Made by a program: the position numbers and the translations under genes
Notes under the pieces: model-generated
What the model saw: only the letters and a program-made list of their open reading frames with translations
The model's database searches: none
What the model was told of the DNA's origin: nothing
Shown here: piece after piece, positions 11,317 to 24,656 of the stretch
Layout of the letters: the number at the start of each line of letters is the position of its first letter
Position numbering within the stretch: the stretch's first letter is position 1
Assembly (NCBI GenBank): GCA_001414345.1
Contig: LLCB01000092.1
Coordinates: 124,001-188,000, forward strand
Length of the DNA stretch: 64,000 nucleotides
Reading direction: 5' to 3'
From: Hymenoscyphus infarciens
Taxonomy: Eukaryota; Ascomycota; Leotiomycetes; Helotiales; Helotiaceae

Positions 11317-11393
11317 TACATTCAGAATGCCGTAAGCGTCCCGTATATACTAAAAGCCGGAATCGACTAAATCGTAAATCGTAAATCGTAAAT

Positions 11394-11706
11394 TGTGATA
11401 GTATGCCATCCTAGATAGCTGGGAGTACCTGCCACATATGAGGTTTCGGCAGTTGTTATCTTATATTATCTATTTTAGGAAGGTTACGTAGGTTCGGGCT
11501 TTTGTATTAGCCGACGTATAACGTTAGTCGGTTTCGGACCCTTTTATACTATCCGAACCTCTTATATGTAGCAGCCTACTCCTAGAGTAGAAGAGGGATA
11601 GTTTTTCCTTTTCTTCTATATTAGAGCCTAGTATTTATATACGTTATTCTACTAAACGTACTCCTATATACCTCTTCTATAGTTATATATATTTCATGCC
11701 GTTATA
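11394..11706 (+). repeat. 5' LTR
   Basis: 313 bp starting TGTGATAGTATGCC. It matches 15855-16167 along its whole length, the differences being almost all transitions (RIP-like). Confidence 0.9.
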
Positions 11707-12161
11707 TAAAAAGGAAAAACTCTTCTTCGCTAGTGACAGTCTTAATAATATCTCCTTCGAGCTTATCGCGGCTCTTTATTTAGAAGTCGATTCAGCCTCG
11801 ATTCGGAATATTACGACAGTATCCTTAAATAGCTAGGTAATCAGAGACTACCTAGACAGCTAGTAACACTAGGGTTTAGTATCTATACAGATAGCTGGTA
11901 AAAATCGTGTTATAGACACGTTAAGGAAAGCCGGATACGCTAAGTGTCTCTAAGGCTTCTAATAACCCTAGATTCGGTGATATAGTTATTATAAAGGCTT
12001 CTAAATCTAACCTTACCCCCCCCCTCTAAATCGACAAAGATGTCGAACCCAGTTCCGCCACGAGGCGTTAAACGACCTTCTAGGGCCACCCCCCTTCCCG
12101 AAAGCCGCCTGAATAGCACCCGTATACCAAGATCTAGAAGGTCCCGAAGAAACAACAACGG

Positions 12162-13678
12162 TTGAAGAGACTAGCGGGACTTCTCAAATACAGACTAGAT
12201 GCGGTCGGTTATATAAGCTTTAGAAGCAGAAAATCAAGAAACAAGGAATCGGCTAGCCGAGCTAGAAAGACGGATAAGCGACATTTAAAGTCAACAAATC
12301 GCTACTCTGAACCCTCACTGATCCGATCCTCTTTCGAACCTTCGATCGAACCCTCTCCTGCTTCAAAGCCTCAATTACCCCTTTCGGCCACGGGCAGCTG
12401 CCCCTGATGCCTTCCGACTCACCCGACACGGCACCGAAGCCCCTTCGAATACCCTCCGACCTCAACGAAAAAGCAAGATGACCGAAAAGATCGAACCTTT
12501 AAGATGACGGCATTTCACCCATATACCGACAATGGAAGATATCGGTACGAGATAGACTCCACGTGAATGCCGACCACTACGGTTCACCTCTGACACGCAA
12601 AGCCCTTATTTGGGGTACGACAACTAGACTGGCTAGGAACTAGCTAGAGCCCAGATACGAGTCAGAGTCGGTTCAGAATGCTTTCCAAGATCAAGAAGAG
12701 ATGGTTGCCCTTTTAGATACCTACTTTTTGACCGGTTATGAGACAGAGGATGCTCGGAACGCTTTCAGATCCTTGCAAATAGACGACGAAGATGGTCGAA
12801 TTCAGTTCCGCCGAATGGCGTCGAGCGACAACCCCCTTCCAGGGTCACACCCCCCTTTTCGAAAAACCCTCTGAACCCTCTCCGATGCGTAACCGCACGC
12901 CAAAACAACAAAGGCTCAGCCCTCCGAAGAGACTTTTCAATTGCGGACGATATACGGACGAGATGGAGGCAAAAACACAAAGGACAAAACGATCGGTTAG
13001 AGAGATGGAGGACAAAATTACAAGCGAACTTCGAAGTCAAAAACATACCACCTCTGAACACTCACCGATCCGACCCTCTTTCGAACCTTTATTCGAACCC
13101 TCCTTTGCTTTCATGCTCGAATTCAGACCCCTTTCGTTTACGGGCCCCTGCCCCTGATGCCTTCCTACCACTTCCCAACCCTCGAATCGGATACGAATCG
13201 GTCGAAATACGCTTTCCATCAGGACAAAACTCAGAAGCGAGCTCTTAGCTGAGTTATCGCTGTCTCTCGACCGAACATCATCCGACTCTACTCTGAACTT
13301 TTCCTTCGAAAAATACCTCTACCAGCGAACATTCAAAAAGACTACGGTTACGAACCGAGTCCCCGCCGGTACAAAAGTTAAAAGAGATGGAAGTGGAATT
13401 AGGAGAAGAATATGCTGAAGAAACTTTTGCCGACTTCAAAAGGTTACTTTTCGAGTACAGCCATACTCGGAGAGATACTAGAATCGGAAAGGTTCTTTTA
13501 TATGTGGGATAAGACAACCCTGGATAAGGAGAGACACCGAAGCACTGAATATTCAGAAACGACCACGCCTGTCGATATTAGCACTTCAGTTTATAATACC
13601 CCTCCCTCCTTATCTGATACAGAACCGAACTCCCCACGATCCAATAGCAACTCTTTTTCCGAAATCGGAAGATGAATA
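12162..13678 (+). pseudogene. Probable degenerate gag-like region of the LTR element
   Basis: Three separate open stretches (12162-12407, 12792-13157, 13412-13675) lie in an interior of near-normal composition. In one frame, 12676-12830 reads a Gag capsid-like piece with LLDTYFLTGYETEDARNAF and then SLQIDDEDG, before losing frame. This resembles the dimer/trimer helix region of fungal Gypsy Gag proteins, but only weakly. About 100 bp ending in ...GGGC/AG(C)CCCTGCCCCTGATGCC-type sequence occurs twice (about 12298-12415 and 13050-13165), so part of the region is itself duplicated. Frameshifts and stops prevent any continuous product. Confidence 0.35.
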
Positions 13679-13779
13679 AGTCCTTAAGTACCCTGAAGGG
13701 AACGAGGCGGCCTACGGGCCTGAATAATACAGTTTCATACGACTAGACATCCGAACTTAGATGCTACCGTATCCGTAAC

Positions 13780-14720
13780 TGTCCCTTTGTTGTCCTAGAC
13801 TTTAGATAACAATTTTAAACTTTAATAACATTCGGCAACAAACTCCTTTGACCAGCCGAAACTACCCTTTTTGTTGTCCTGAACTTCGGACAATTCGACA
13901 ACTCGGCTACAACTTCGCTTTTGACCACCCGAAACTACCCTTATTATTGTCCCGAACTTCGGACAATACGACAAACTTCGGCATCAAGTTCATTTAACCA
14001 GCTGAAACTCCTCCTTTTGTTATCCTAAACATCGGACAGCATTTTTAAATTCGGAATCAAGTTCATTTAACCAGCTGAAACCCCCCCCTTTTATTATCCC
14101 TGGTTACTTGGACAAGAATTTCAAATACGACAACTTCGGCAACAACTCTTTTAACCAGCTGAAACTACTCCTTTTATTATCCTGAACTTCGGATAGCGAA
14201 ACTCTAACAACTTTAGTAATAACTCTTTTGACTAGCCGAAACTACCCTTTTTATTGTCCTAAACTTCAGACAGTAAGACAACTTCGGCAACAACTTTGCC
14301 TTTAACCCCCCGAAACTATACCCCTTTTATTATCCTAAACATTAGATAGCATTTTCAAATTCGGCATTAAGTTTATATAACCAGCCGAAACCCCACCTAT
14401 TATTATCCTAAACGTTAGATAACAATTTCAACTTTGACAACTTCGGTATCAAGTTTCATTTAACTAGCTAAAACTGCCCCTCCTCTTATTATCCTAGACT
14501 TTAGATAATAATTTCAAATTCGGTATTAAGTCTTTTAACTAGCTAAAACCCTTTCTTTTATTATCCCGAACTTTAGATAGCATTTTCAACTTTGATAACT
14601 TTAGCATTAACTTCGCCTTTAACTAGCTAAAACCCTACCCCCTTTTTATTATCTTAAACATTAGATAGCATTTTTAACTTTAGTAACAACTTCGCTTTTA
14701 ACTAGCTAAAACCCCACTAA
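13780..14720 (+). repeat. Tandem array of about 12 units, roughly 77-bp period, inside the LTR element
   Basis: The phrase CCAGC(C/T)GAAAC or its RIP-decayed form CTAGCTAAAAC recurs about every 72-85 bp (near 13853, 13926, 13999, 14072, 14154, 14231, 14307, 14380, 14463, 14538, 14623, 14700). Each is followed by a pyrimidine-rich TTTTATTATCCT stretch and an ACTTCGGACA-like stretch. Units become progressively more AT-rich to the right. Confidence 0.8.
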
Positions 14721-14799
14721 CTCTAGTATATAGTCTTATATTCTTTACTTTCTTTTTACTTCTAGCTAGGCTAGAAGTCCTTTTTCACTTTTTAAATTT

Positions 14800-15440
14800 A
14801 AATCAGATACGAATCGGTACGCCCTCGAAGTAAACTCTTAGCTAAGTTATCACTATCTACGACATTATCGACTTTTCGTTTCCGACTTTACTCTAAGTCC
14901 CTGCCGACCTTAGTTTAGACGAACCTACACTCTTTTAGCAATTCGAATCAGATACGAATCGAATCGGTACGCTCTTGAAAGGATAGTAACCTCTTAGCTA
15001 AGTTATTACTATCTACGACATTATCGACTTTTCGGTTCCGACTTCACGTTTTTGAATTCGAATCGGATACGAATTAGTACACCTTCGAAGTAAACTCTTA
15101 GCTGAGATATTACTGTTACTTATAACGTTACCTCTTGATGTTCGCTTCTGACTCTACTCTAAATTCACCTTCGAGTTTTGAATTCTTTTTTCTAAACTTT
15201 TTCGAACCTATACTCTTTTAGTAATTCGAATCGGATGCGAATTAGTACGCTCTCGAAGTACACTCTTAACTGAGTTATTACTGTTTCTCGACCGAGCACC
15301 ATCCGACTCTACTTTAAACTTCCGCTAACCTAAGTTTAGACGAACTTACTTTCTTTTATATCTAGCAGATTAGATGTTTCATTTGAATTCGAATCAGATA
15401 CGAATCAGTACGCTCTCGAAGTAAGCTCTTAACTAAGTTA
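14800..15440 (+). repeat. Second family of direct repeats inside the LTR element
   Basis: A unit beginning GAATTCGAATC(A/G)GATACGAATC and running into CTCTTAGCT(G/A)AGTTAT recurs near 14805, 14943, 15056, 15225 and 15390. An outlying copy lies near 13185-13300, so the family brackets the 77-bp array. Spacing is irregular, about 110-170 bp. Confidence 0.75.
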
Positions 15441-15854
15441 TTATTGCCTCTTAACCGAACAACCTCCGACTCTACTCTAAATTCGCTTTCGACTCTACTT
15501 TAAACTTTTTCTACTTTAAACTTTTTTTAATTTTACTCTAAACTTTTTAAACTTTTTAAGTTTTACTTTAAACTTTTTCTAACCTACTAGACAGGATCAG
15601 ACTATACTCTTTTCGCGAATACTTACTTTAATGTTAAAGGATTAGAAACGAAGTCTCTCTTTTATAAGCATCTACGAATTAGTTCGGTTATAATTCGGAC
15701 TTAAAATCGGCATCTCAATAACCTTCTCGCTTATAATAAAGTTAACAAATACGATAAATGCTTTAACCTTAATAATGATCCCATAGCATCCTGATTTAGC
15801 TCTAAACGACAAGAGATAGAAGACTTAGGACAAGTCTTTTTTAAGGGAGAGGGA

Positions 15855-16167
15855 TGTAATAGTATACTATCCTAGATAGCTAGGAGTACCTACTACATAT
15901 AAGGTTTCGGCAGTTATTATCTTACATTGTCTATTTTAGGAAGGTTACGTAGGTTTAGGCTTTTATATTAGCCGATATATAACGTTGGTCGGTTTTGGAC
16001 CCTTTTATACTGTCTGAACCTCTTATATATAGCAGCCTACTTCTAGAGTAGAAGAGGGATAGTTTTTCCTTTTCTTCCGTATTAGAGCCTAGTATTTATA
16101 TACGTCATTCTGCCAAACGCACTCCTATATACCTCTTCTGTAGTTGTGTGTATTTCGTGCTATTATA
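15855..16167 (+). repeat. 3' LTR
   Basis: 313 bp starting TGTAATAGTATACT. It is preceded directly by a polypurine run and followed by the TAAAT direct repeat. Confidence 0.9.
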
Positions 16168-16757
16168 TAAATCGTAAATCGTAAATTATAAAACTTAAGA
16201 GATATAGTAAATCTTAAACTATATTATTCTATTCTCTTACTCTCTTACTCTCTTATTCTATTCTTTTATATACTACGTATACTAAGAGAGTATAGGAGAG
16301 TATAGGAAAGAGTAAGAGAAGAATAAGAGTAAGGTAAGCAAAAGAGAGAGTTAGAGATAAAGAGGTAAGTAAACATTCTAGAGGAAGGTTTTTCCTAGCG
16401 TAGGTAAGAGGAGTTTAAAGTAAACATTCCCTCTACTTCTCTCTCTTCTCTCTTCTCTTCTTTCTCTTTCTTCTCTCTTATTTATCTAAAAATAATATAA
16501 AGAAGATAATATAAGAGTTAGGTAATAGAGAGTAAGTATACGACTACTATATATATATAATACTTATTCTCTCTCTCTATTCTCTAATTAATTACTATAG
16601 ATAGTCTTAATATAGAGAGAGAGAGAGAGAGGAGAAGGAGAGAGAAGAAGAGAGAGAGAACTTAAATTAAAAAGATATTATATTTTATAGTTATAAAAAG
16701 TACGATTTACGATTTACGATTTACGATTTACTATTTAGTCGTTTCCGACTTTTAGTA

Positions 16758-18411
16758 TATATAGAATACTATAACTATTTAAAATCTACTTTTTAGAAAA
16801 GTTGTTATATAAATCTCTTAATATAAGAAAGAATTTCTTATTAGAAGAAAATGTTTTAGTCGCTTAATTTATTAGTCTTTTAAAACGAGGAATAATTCCT
16901 AGAGTTATTACTTTACGATAGAAAAGATATATAAGTCTATGACTTTATTTTTCTATTAGTAATTAGTTGTTTTACTTTCTAATTAAGGAAAAAGAACTAT
17001 ATTACTCTTAAATTAAGAAAAAGGATTAGTTTAGCTCTTTTATTAAAAGACAGATTTTCTAGTTAGTACTCTTTTATTATTTTCTATATATTATATATTA
17101 AGTTCGTAGAACTTAAATACTTACTTCAACTATTCTACTAGCTATTATTCTTTTACTATCTTTTAGATAGTGCTATATAAGAAACCTTAGTACTATCTAA
17201 GCTAAGAGTAGAATTTAAACTATTATTACTTAAGAAATTTAAGCTTAAGCTTAATATTTAGAGAGTACTTATAAGCTTTAAATCGTTAAGTTAAGTAAGG
17301 AAACTTTTAAGCGAAAGAGTAAAGACTTTAGGTTTATCTACTAGTAAAGAGATAATAAAGTAGTTTATAAAGAAGAAAGTAGATAAAGTAAAAATTAGTT
17401 AATTTACTATCTCTATTAAGTTCTTAATATATTAGTACAACGAAACTGATAAATTTTAGAAAAGATTTTAATCTACTAACTAGAATATCTCTCTTTTCTA
17501 ACTAACCTAAAGATCGCTCGTTTAGTAAGAGAGATACTTTAGTTCTTTTGAATTAAATAGAGAGTAAAATAGTTCTTTTTAATTACTGTTTTTTATATTT
17601 ATTTAGAGACTATTTTATTCTCTTAGCTCTTGGCTAGAAGAATTAACTACTTTCCTACCGAGTAGCCATTTTCTGCTGCTAAACGTTAGATCTCCGGTAT
17701 ATTGTCAGATCACCTTGATACGATACGATTATTATCGTAGACTCCCCCTCCCCCCGATCTCGTATCGATAATTTCGCCGCCCAAGTCTGGAGATTGTAGA
17801 TCGATGGAACAGAGCTAGAGTTGAGCTTGGAAATTTTGATATTAGCTCGGGTCGGCTCAGCCTCGCTCAACCTGCTGAGATTTCTTCTTGCAACAATTGA
17901 AGGGATCCGGGGCTCTTTCCAGGTTTTTGGAGAATGGGAACCTCCATTTTTGAGGAGTACTAAAAGTGGTTTCTAGGTATTTCCCCCGCTGTTTTGGAAG
18001 AGTTGTCGTGGGGCTTGGGGAATCACTGATGAATACGTCTTGTTGGAAGTAAATGTCGTGGAACTTTTTTGTTCAGAGAAAATTTTCAAAGGGAAGCTAT
18101 CTCTGGAATCCAGAGTACTAAGAGGCTTCCAGTAAAGGCTTTAATGTCCTATTGCGAGATTGGAAAACTGCTGGTCGAGAGTACTACTCTCGCTTAAATC
18201 AAACTAAAACCAGGAAAGGGAAAATGTCCGTAGCTAGACTGATGCAATATATAGAACATATACAGGAAAGAAAAGCTCCAAGAATCTTCATCAAGGGAAA
18301 TTTCAGGATGCGATTTGGGATCGCTTCCGAAATACTTTTATTCTCTTCGATACTCGCTCATCAATGAGTTTCTAGTTTTCAAGTAAAAAGACAAGTCGGA
18401 GGAGGGAGAAT
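16758..18411. other. AT-rich RIP-like tract, then gene-free flank
   Basis: 16758 to about 17640 is AT-rich and CA/TG-poor with no open frame, probably another decayed repeat. Composition then returns to normal. 17640-18411 shows only short ORFs (below 72 codons) and nothing recognisable up to the 3' end of the Arc1-like gene. Confidence 0.5.
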
Positions 18412-19704
18412 CTATCGAACGATAGCACCACTCAAAGACTTGACCTTGCAAACTCCACCACTAGCTGTAACCAATTTACCAACACCAGTCTTTGGCGCCT
18501 CGCCCTCCTTACTCAACTCCTTGACGACACCAGCGTCGAAACCAACCTCCAATCCTTCAGTGGTAGTGAAACCCGGTTGGATCATCTCCCAAACCTTCTT
18601 CTTGGGGTTCAAAACTCCCTCTGGTTCACCTTGCCAGCCTTCAAAGTAGACTCTCTCTCCAGCGACAGCGCCCTCTGGAGGGGTGACAAGTTCGACGGGT
18701 CCAGCATGGTTATCCTCAACCCCAGGAGCAAGCTTAGGAGAAGCAGCAAGAACCATAGCGCTTGACTTGATACCACGCATCTTAACAGGCTTGAGATTGC
18801 AAACAACGATAACCTTTCGGCCTTGCATCTCCTCCAAGGGAACAAGTCCATTAAGACCAGAGCAAACCGTTCGTACAACCTGGCCTTCGAATTCTGAAGT
18901 ATCATCCGTACCAGCCTTATCGCCCATAGCAATGGTAGAAACAAACAAGGAATCCGCTTCAGGATGCTTGATAGCCTTCAAGATATGACCAACTCTCAAA
19001 TCAATAAGAGCTGGCGAAAGAGGGGCAGCAACCGCAGGAGCCTTCTGTGGTTTCGGTGCCTTGGGAGCTTTCTCTTTCTTTTGTCGTCCGCCTTGTGGTT
19101 GGCCTTCTACGGCTGCGACGACGGCATCCTTTGCTCCAGCAACTTTATCGACGACCTTCTCAGCGGCATTCTTTGTACGGTCTGCGAGTGACGCATCTCC
19201 ACCTGCAGCGGCCAAAGCAGCTTTCTCCTTCTTCAATCTCTCCTTTTCGGCTTTAGCGTCGACAGGTGGTTTGACGTAGAGGATCTCCTCGGGATCAACC
19301 TTTAACTTGTCCGCCTCTGCGATCTTGAGGGATGCGAAGAGAGGGGAGTTCTGCACGAAATCGAGATGGCGGATGATATTTGGGTGACCCTTTTCTCCGG
19401 TTTTCTGCTCGGCTGTCCAGTTGGCAACGATCGGAGCAAGGGCGATATAGAGGGATTCATCGGCTTTGGAAGGCTTGCTTCCTAGAACGGTGGTTCGGGA
19501 GGACAGATGGGTGTTGAGAGCGTCCAGGAGGGGTATTTGCTCGGAGGGAGGAAGAGTTGAGAGACGCGTGGATGTGGTGATCCATTGGTTGATCTCGGCT
19601 TCTTCGGGGGTGAAGGTAGACATTGCTCTTCGGGTTTGGGGAAGGGCTGGGCTGTGGTATGTTGGTGTTGTGGTGCGGGGAAGAAGGCGACGGAGAGCTT
19701 GCAT
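18412..19704 (-). CDS. ARC1: Arc1-like tRNA-binding cofactor of aminoacyl-tRNA synthetases
   Basis: 430 residues, no intron. Residues about 36-125 form the N-terminal GST-like region seen in Arc1/AIMP-type proteins. Residues about 148-228 are a Lys/Ala-rich linker (KAEKERLKKEKAAL, then QKKEKAPKAPKPQKAP) that would bind RNA non-specifically. Residues about 230-430 are the EMAP-II/Trbp111-type OB-fold, with LIDLRVGHILKAIKHPEADSL, VCSGLNGLVPLEEM and VVCNLKPVKMRGIKSSAMVLA. In yeast this protein ties methionyl- and glutamyl-tRNA synthetases together and delivers tRNA. The first 27 residues are Arg-rich, lack acidic residues and look like a mitochondrial presequence. A second in-frame ATG at 19623 (MSTFTPEE) would give the cytosolic form, so the true main start is uncertain. 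Confidence 0.93.
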   Translation of the reverse strand: MQALRRLLPRTTTPTYHSPALPQTRRAMSTFTPEEAEINQWITTSTRLSTLPPSEQIPLLDALNTHLSSRTTVLGSKPSKADESLYIALAPIVANWTAEQKTGEKGHPNIIRHLDFVQNSPLFASLKIAEADKLKVDPEEILYVKPPVDAKAEKERLKKEKAALAAAGGDASLADRTKNAAEKVVDKVAGAKDAVVAAVEGQPQGGRQKKEKAPKAPKPQKAPAVAAPLSPALIDLRVGHILKAIKHPEADSLFVSTIAMGDKAGTDDTSEFEGQVVRTVCSGLNGLVPLEEMQGRKVIVVCNLKPVKMRGIKSSAMVLAASPKLAPGVEDNHAGPVELVTPPEGAVAGERVYFEGWQGEPEGVLNPKKKVWEMIQPGFTTTEGLEVGFDAGVVKELSKEGEAPKTGVGKLVTASGGVCKVKSLSGAIVR

Positions 19705-22996
<3,292 letters not shown>

Positions 22997-23559
22997 AGTG
23001 ATGGGTTTAGAAGGGGGTAAACGATCTTGTTTTCGTAGCCTCGAATAGAGTGATTGGATTTGAATTTTTCGTCCCTAAAACGGGCGTAAGAAACAAAATG
23101 TCCTGTTTTAAGAGACGAACTTGCAAATCAAAAGGACAGGTCTGAGATATCGAGAGATTCTAGATCATCATTGCTCTGTTTGTGAGTACTCGGATCTCTT
23201 AGACTCTTGCTTGGACTTTGAAAGCAGGCGAGACATGGAGTTACAAAATTCCAAGGTAAATGTCCCTCGTTCAAGGGGGAGGAATCCGGGTGTGCTGACA
23301 TTCTCCTGCGATGGAGGGAGGGTGGAGGATACTTCTCAAATAGAATGGGTTTATACCAATTTAAAGACGATATTTCAATGTTAACACAACGTCAAAGCAT
23401 GGACAACGAAGCCCGTGAAACCCGAGATATCCTACTTAGATTATTAAATCCATATATGGCAAGAAAAATGTGAGGGTAGTTTACCCAGGACAACGGAAAA
23501 GTCACAGCGAAGATGGTTTCCTAAGGATGCCAATCATGCATCAGCATGCTCAATAATTG

Positions 23560-24656
23560 TTATTGCATCCCCGAAGAATTGGAATATTGATCCATCACTT
23601 GGAAGACGAGCACATTATCTACCTCGCAATCCATACCCGGAAGGCATCCCAAGTCGGCACGAACAGCAGCTGGATCCCCACCAGCCATACTCGTAATCAT
23701 ATCTGCGGCGAAATTACAGCTGTTGATATTTACACTGTTTGGCGAAGTCGGCAAAGAAGCCATGGAGATCTGTTGTGGTTCCCTTGATACTGCTTGATTT
23801 GGCGTTATGTCATGACCGGCCGTTGCAAATTGGTTGTATCCGTTGTTCTGGCTGTTCTGATTATTTTGATTTCGGTTGCTTTGATTGTTCTGAATCGAAA
23901 CCGGATGATTGAAACCAGAGACCTGGGATTCGCGAAATGTTGGAAGCGCTGTTGAGTTTGGAATTCCGAGGTTATGTTGAATCAAGGGAGAGAAGCTCTG
24001 TTGCAGTGGGAAATCGTGCGGTCTTTGTCCAACACTCGCCTGGCTAAATTGATTTGGTATATCGGATGGTGTCATGAAGTTGGAGGAGCTGGAAGACATC
24101 ATCTCACCCTCCGGGATAGATGGATCTTGTGGCATGATATTGTCGTCGTCATCTCGGCTACCCTTCCTTCCAACTGGGCCACAACCAGTGTGATTATTCC
24201 CAGGACAACACGGTTTACGTGTCTGTATCATTTGCTCAAGAACCTCTCCGCTACCACTGGCGTGGTATTGGCCGTTCATCGAGTCCGTCGGAGGGGACTG
24301 GTTCAAGTACTCCTCAATATCATCGTCGCGCACTCCACGCCGAATCAGCAACTCTCGTAACCTTCTATTTTCGCTTGCCACCCTCTTCGCCACCGTCTGA
24401 ATTTCCGTGGAGGCTTCGACCCCGATGTGTTCGCATTGTCGCAGCTTCGTCTCGAGCTCTTGGAGATATTCCTTCCGGCGCGCGCGACTGCGTCTTTGGT
24501 TGTCGCGAATCCGCGCTAAGTTTGCTTTCTCCTACGGAGGTAGATAGAAGGTTAGAAAAACAACACCAAAAGGAGTAATTAATTTGCGGATCTCTCAGGC
24601 CACTCCTTGTGGGGGGAGGTTCAAGGTTGAGGTAGACTTGCCGTGGTCGAAGACAT
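23560..24656 (-). CDS. bZIP transcription factor (GC-AG intron near the start)
   Basis: Two exons, complement of 24642-24656 and 23560-24531, giving 328 residues. The 110-bp intron (24532-24641) begins GCAAGT and ends with a CTAAC branch site and TAG. With it removed the protein starts MSSTTEKANLARIRDNQRRS, and the basic region NQRRSRARRKEYLQELE continues into a heptad-like helix (residues about 26-70). Without splicing, the first ATG meets a stop after ten codons. Downstream are a Cys-containing patch (PCCPGNNHTGC), an Asp/Ser-rich stretch, an Asn/Gln-rich run near residues 215-245, and a C-terminal block (CNFAADMITSMAGGDPAAVR, then LGCLPGMDCEVDNVLVFQVMDQYS) that I associate with one group of fungal bZIPs. 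Its targets are unknown. It is a nuclear DNA-binding regulator by family. Confidence 0.88.

Larger units (their letters stand above)
11394..16167 (+). mobile_element. LTR retrotransposon lacking recognisable pol
   Basis: Two direct repeats of 313 bp (11394-11706 and 15855-16167) flank a 4.1-kb interior. A purine run (AAGGGAGAGGGA, about 15843-15854) sits immediately upstream of the right LTR, as a polypurine tract should, which sets the orientation as plus. The LTRs start TG and end TATA instead of the canonical CA; a CA-to-TA change is what RIP would produce. The 5-bp direct repeat TAAAT (11389-11393 and 16168-16172) is the likely target duplication, though it lies in a repetitive host sequence. 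No primer-binding site is obvious. I find no reverse transcriptase, RNase H or integrase frame. Gag-like remnants lie at 12.1-13.7 kb and tandem repeats occupy much of the rest. It may be non-autonomous (LARD or gag-only type) or a decayed full element. Confidence 0.85.
11350..16755. mobile_element. TA-flanked inverted-repeat element, copy B, split by an LTR insertion
   Basis: The left end CTAAAAGCCGGAATCGACTAAATCG starts at 11350 after TA (11348-11349); the right end ...CCGACTTTTAG stops at 16755 before TA (16756-16757). Its AAATCGT array is interrupted at 11394-16167 by a complete LTR element and resumes at 16168. The continuation (16168-16755) mirrors copy A: a pyrimidine/purine-rich block, an AGGTAAGAGGAGTTTA segment near 16402-16417, a CT-rich tract, a GA tract near 16615-16660, then inverted AAATCGT units. 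Without the insertion the unit is about 630 bp, close to copy A. Confidence 0.72.

Noticed and set aside
12162..13675. Three ORFs in the LTR element as host genes
   Set aside because: They lie between two LTRs, are broken by frameshifts, and share internal direct repeats, so they belong to the retroelement.
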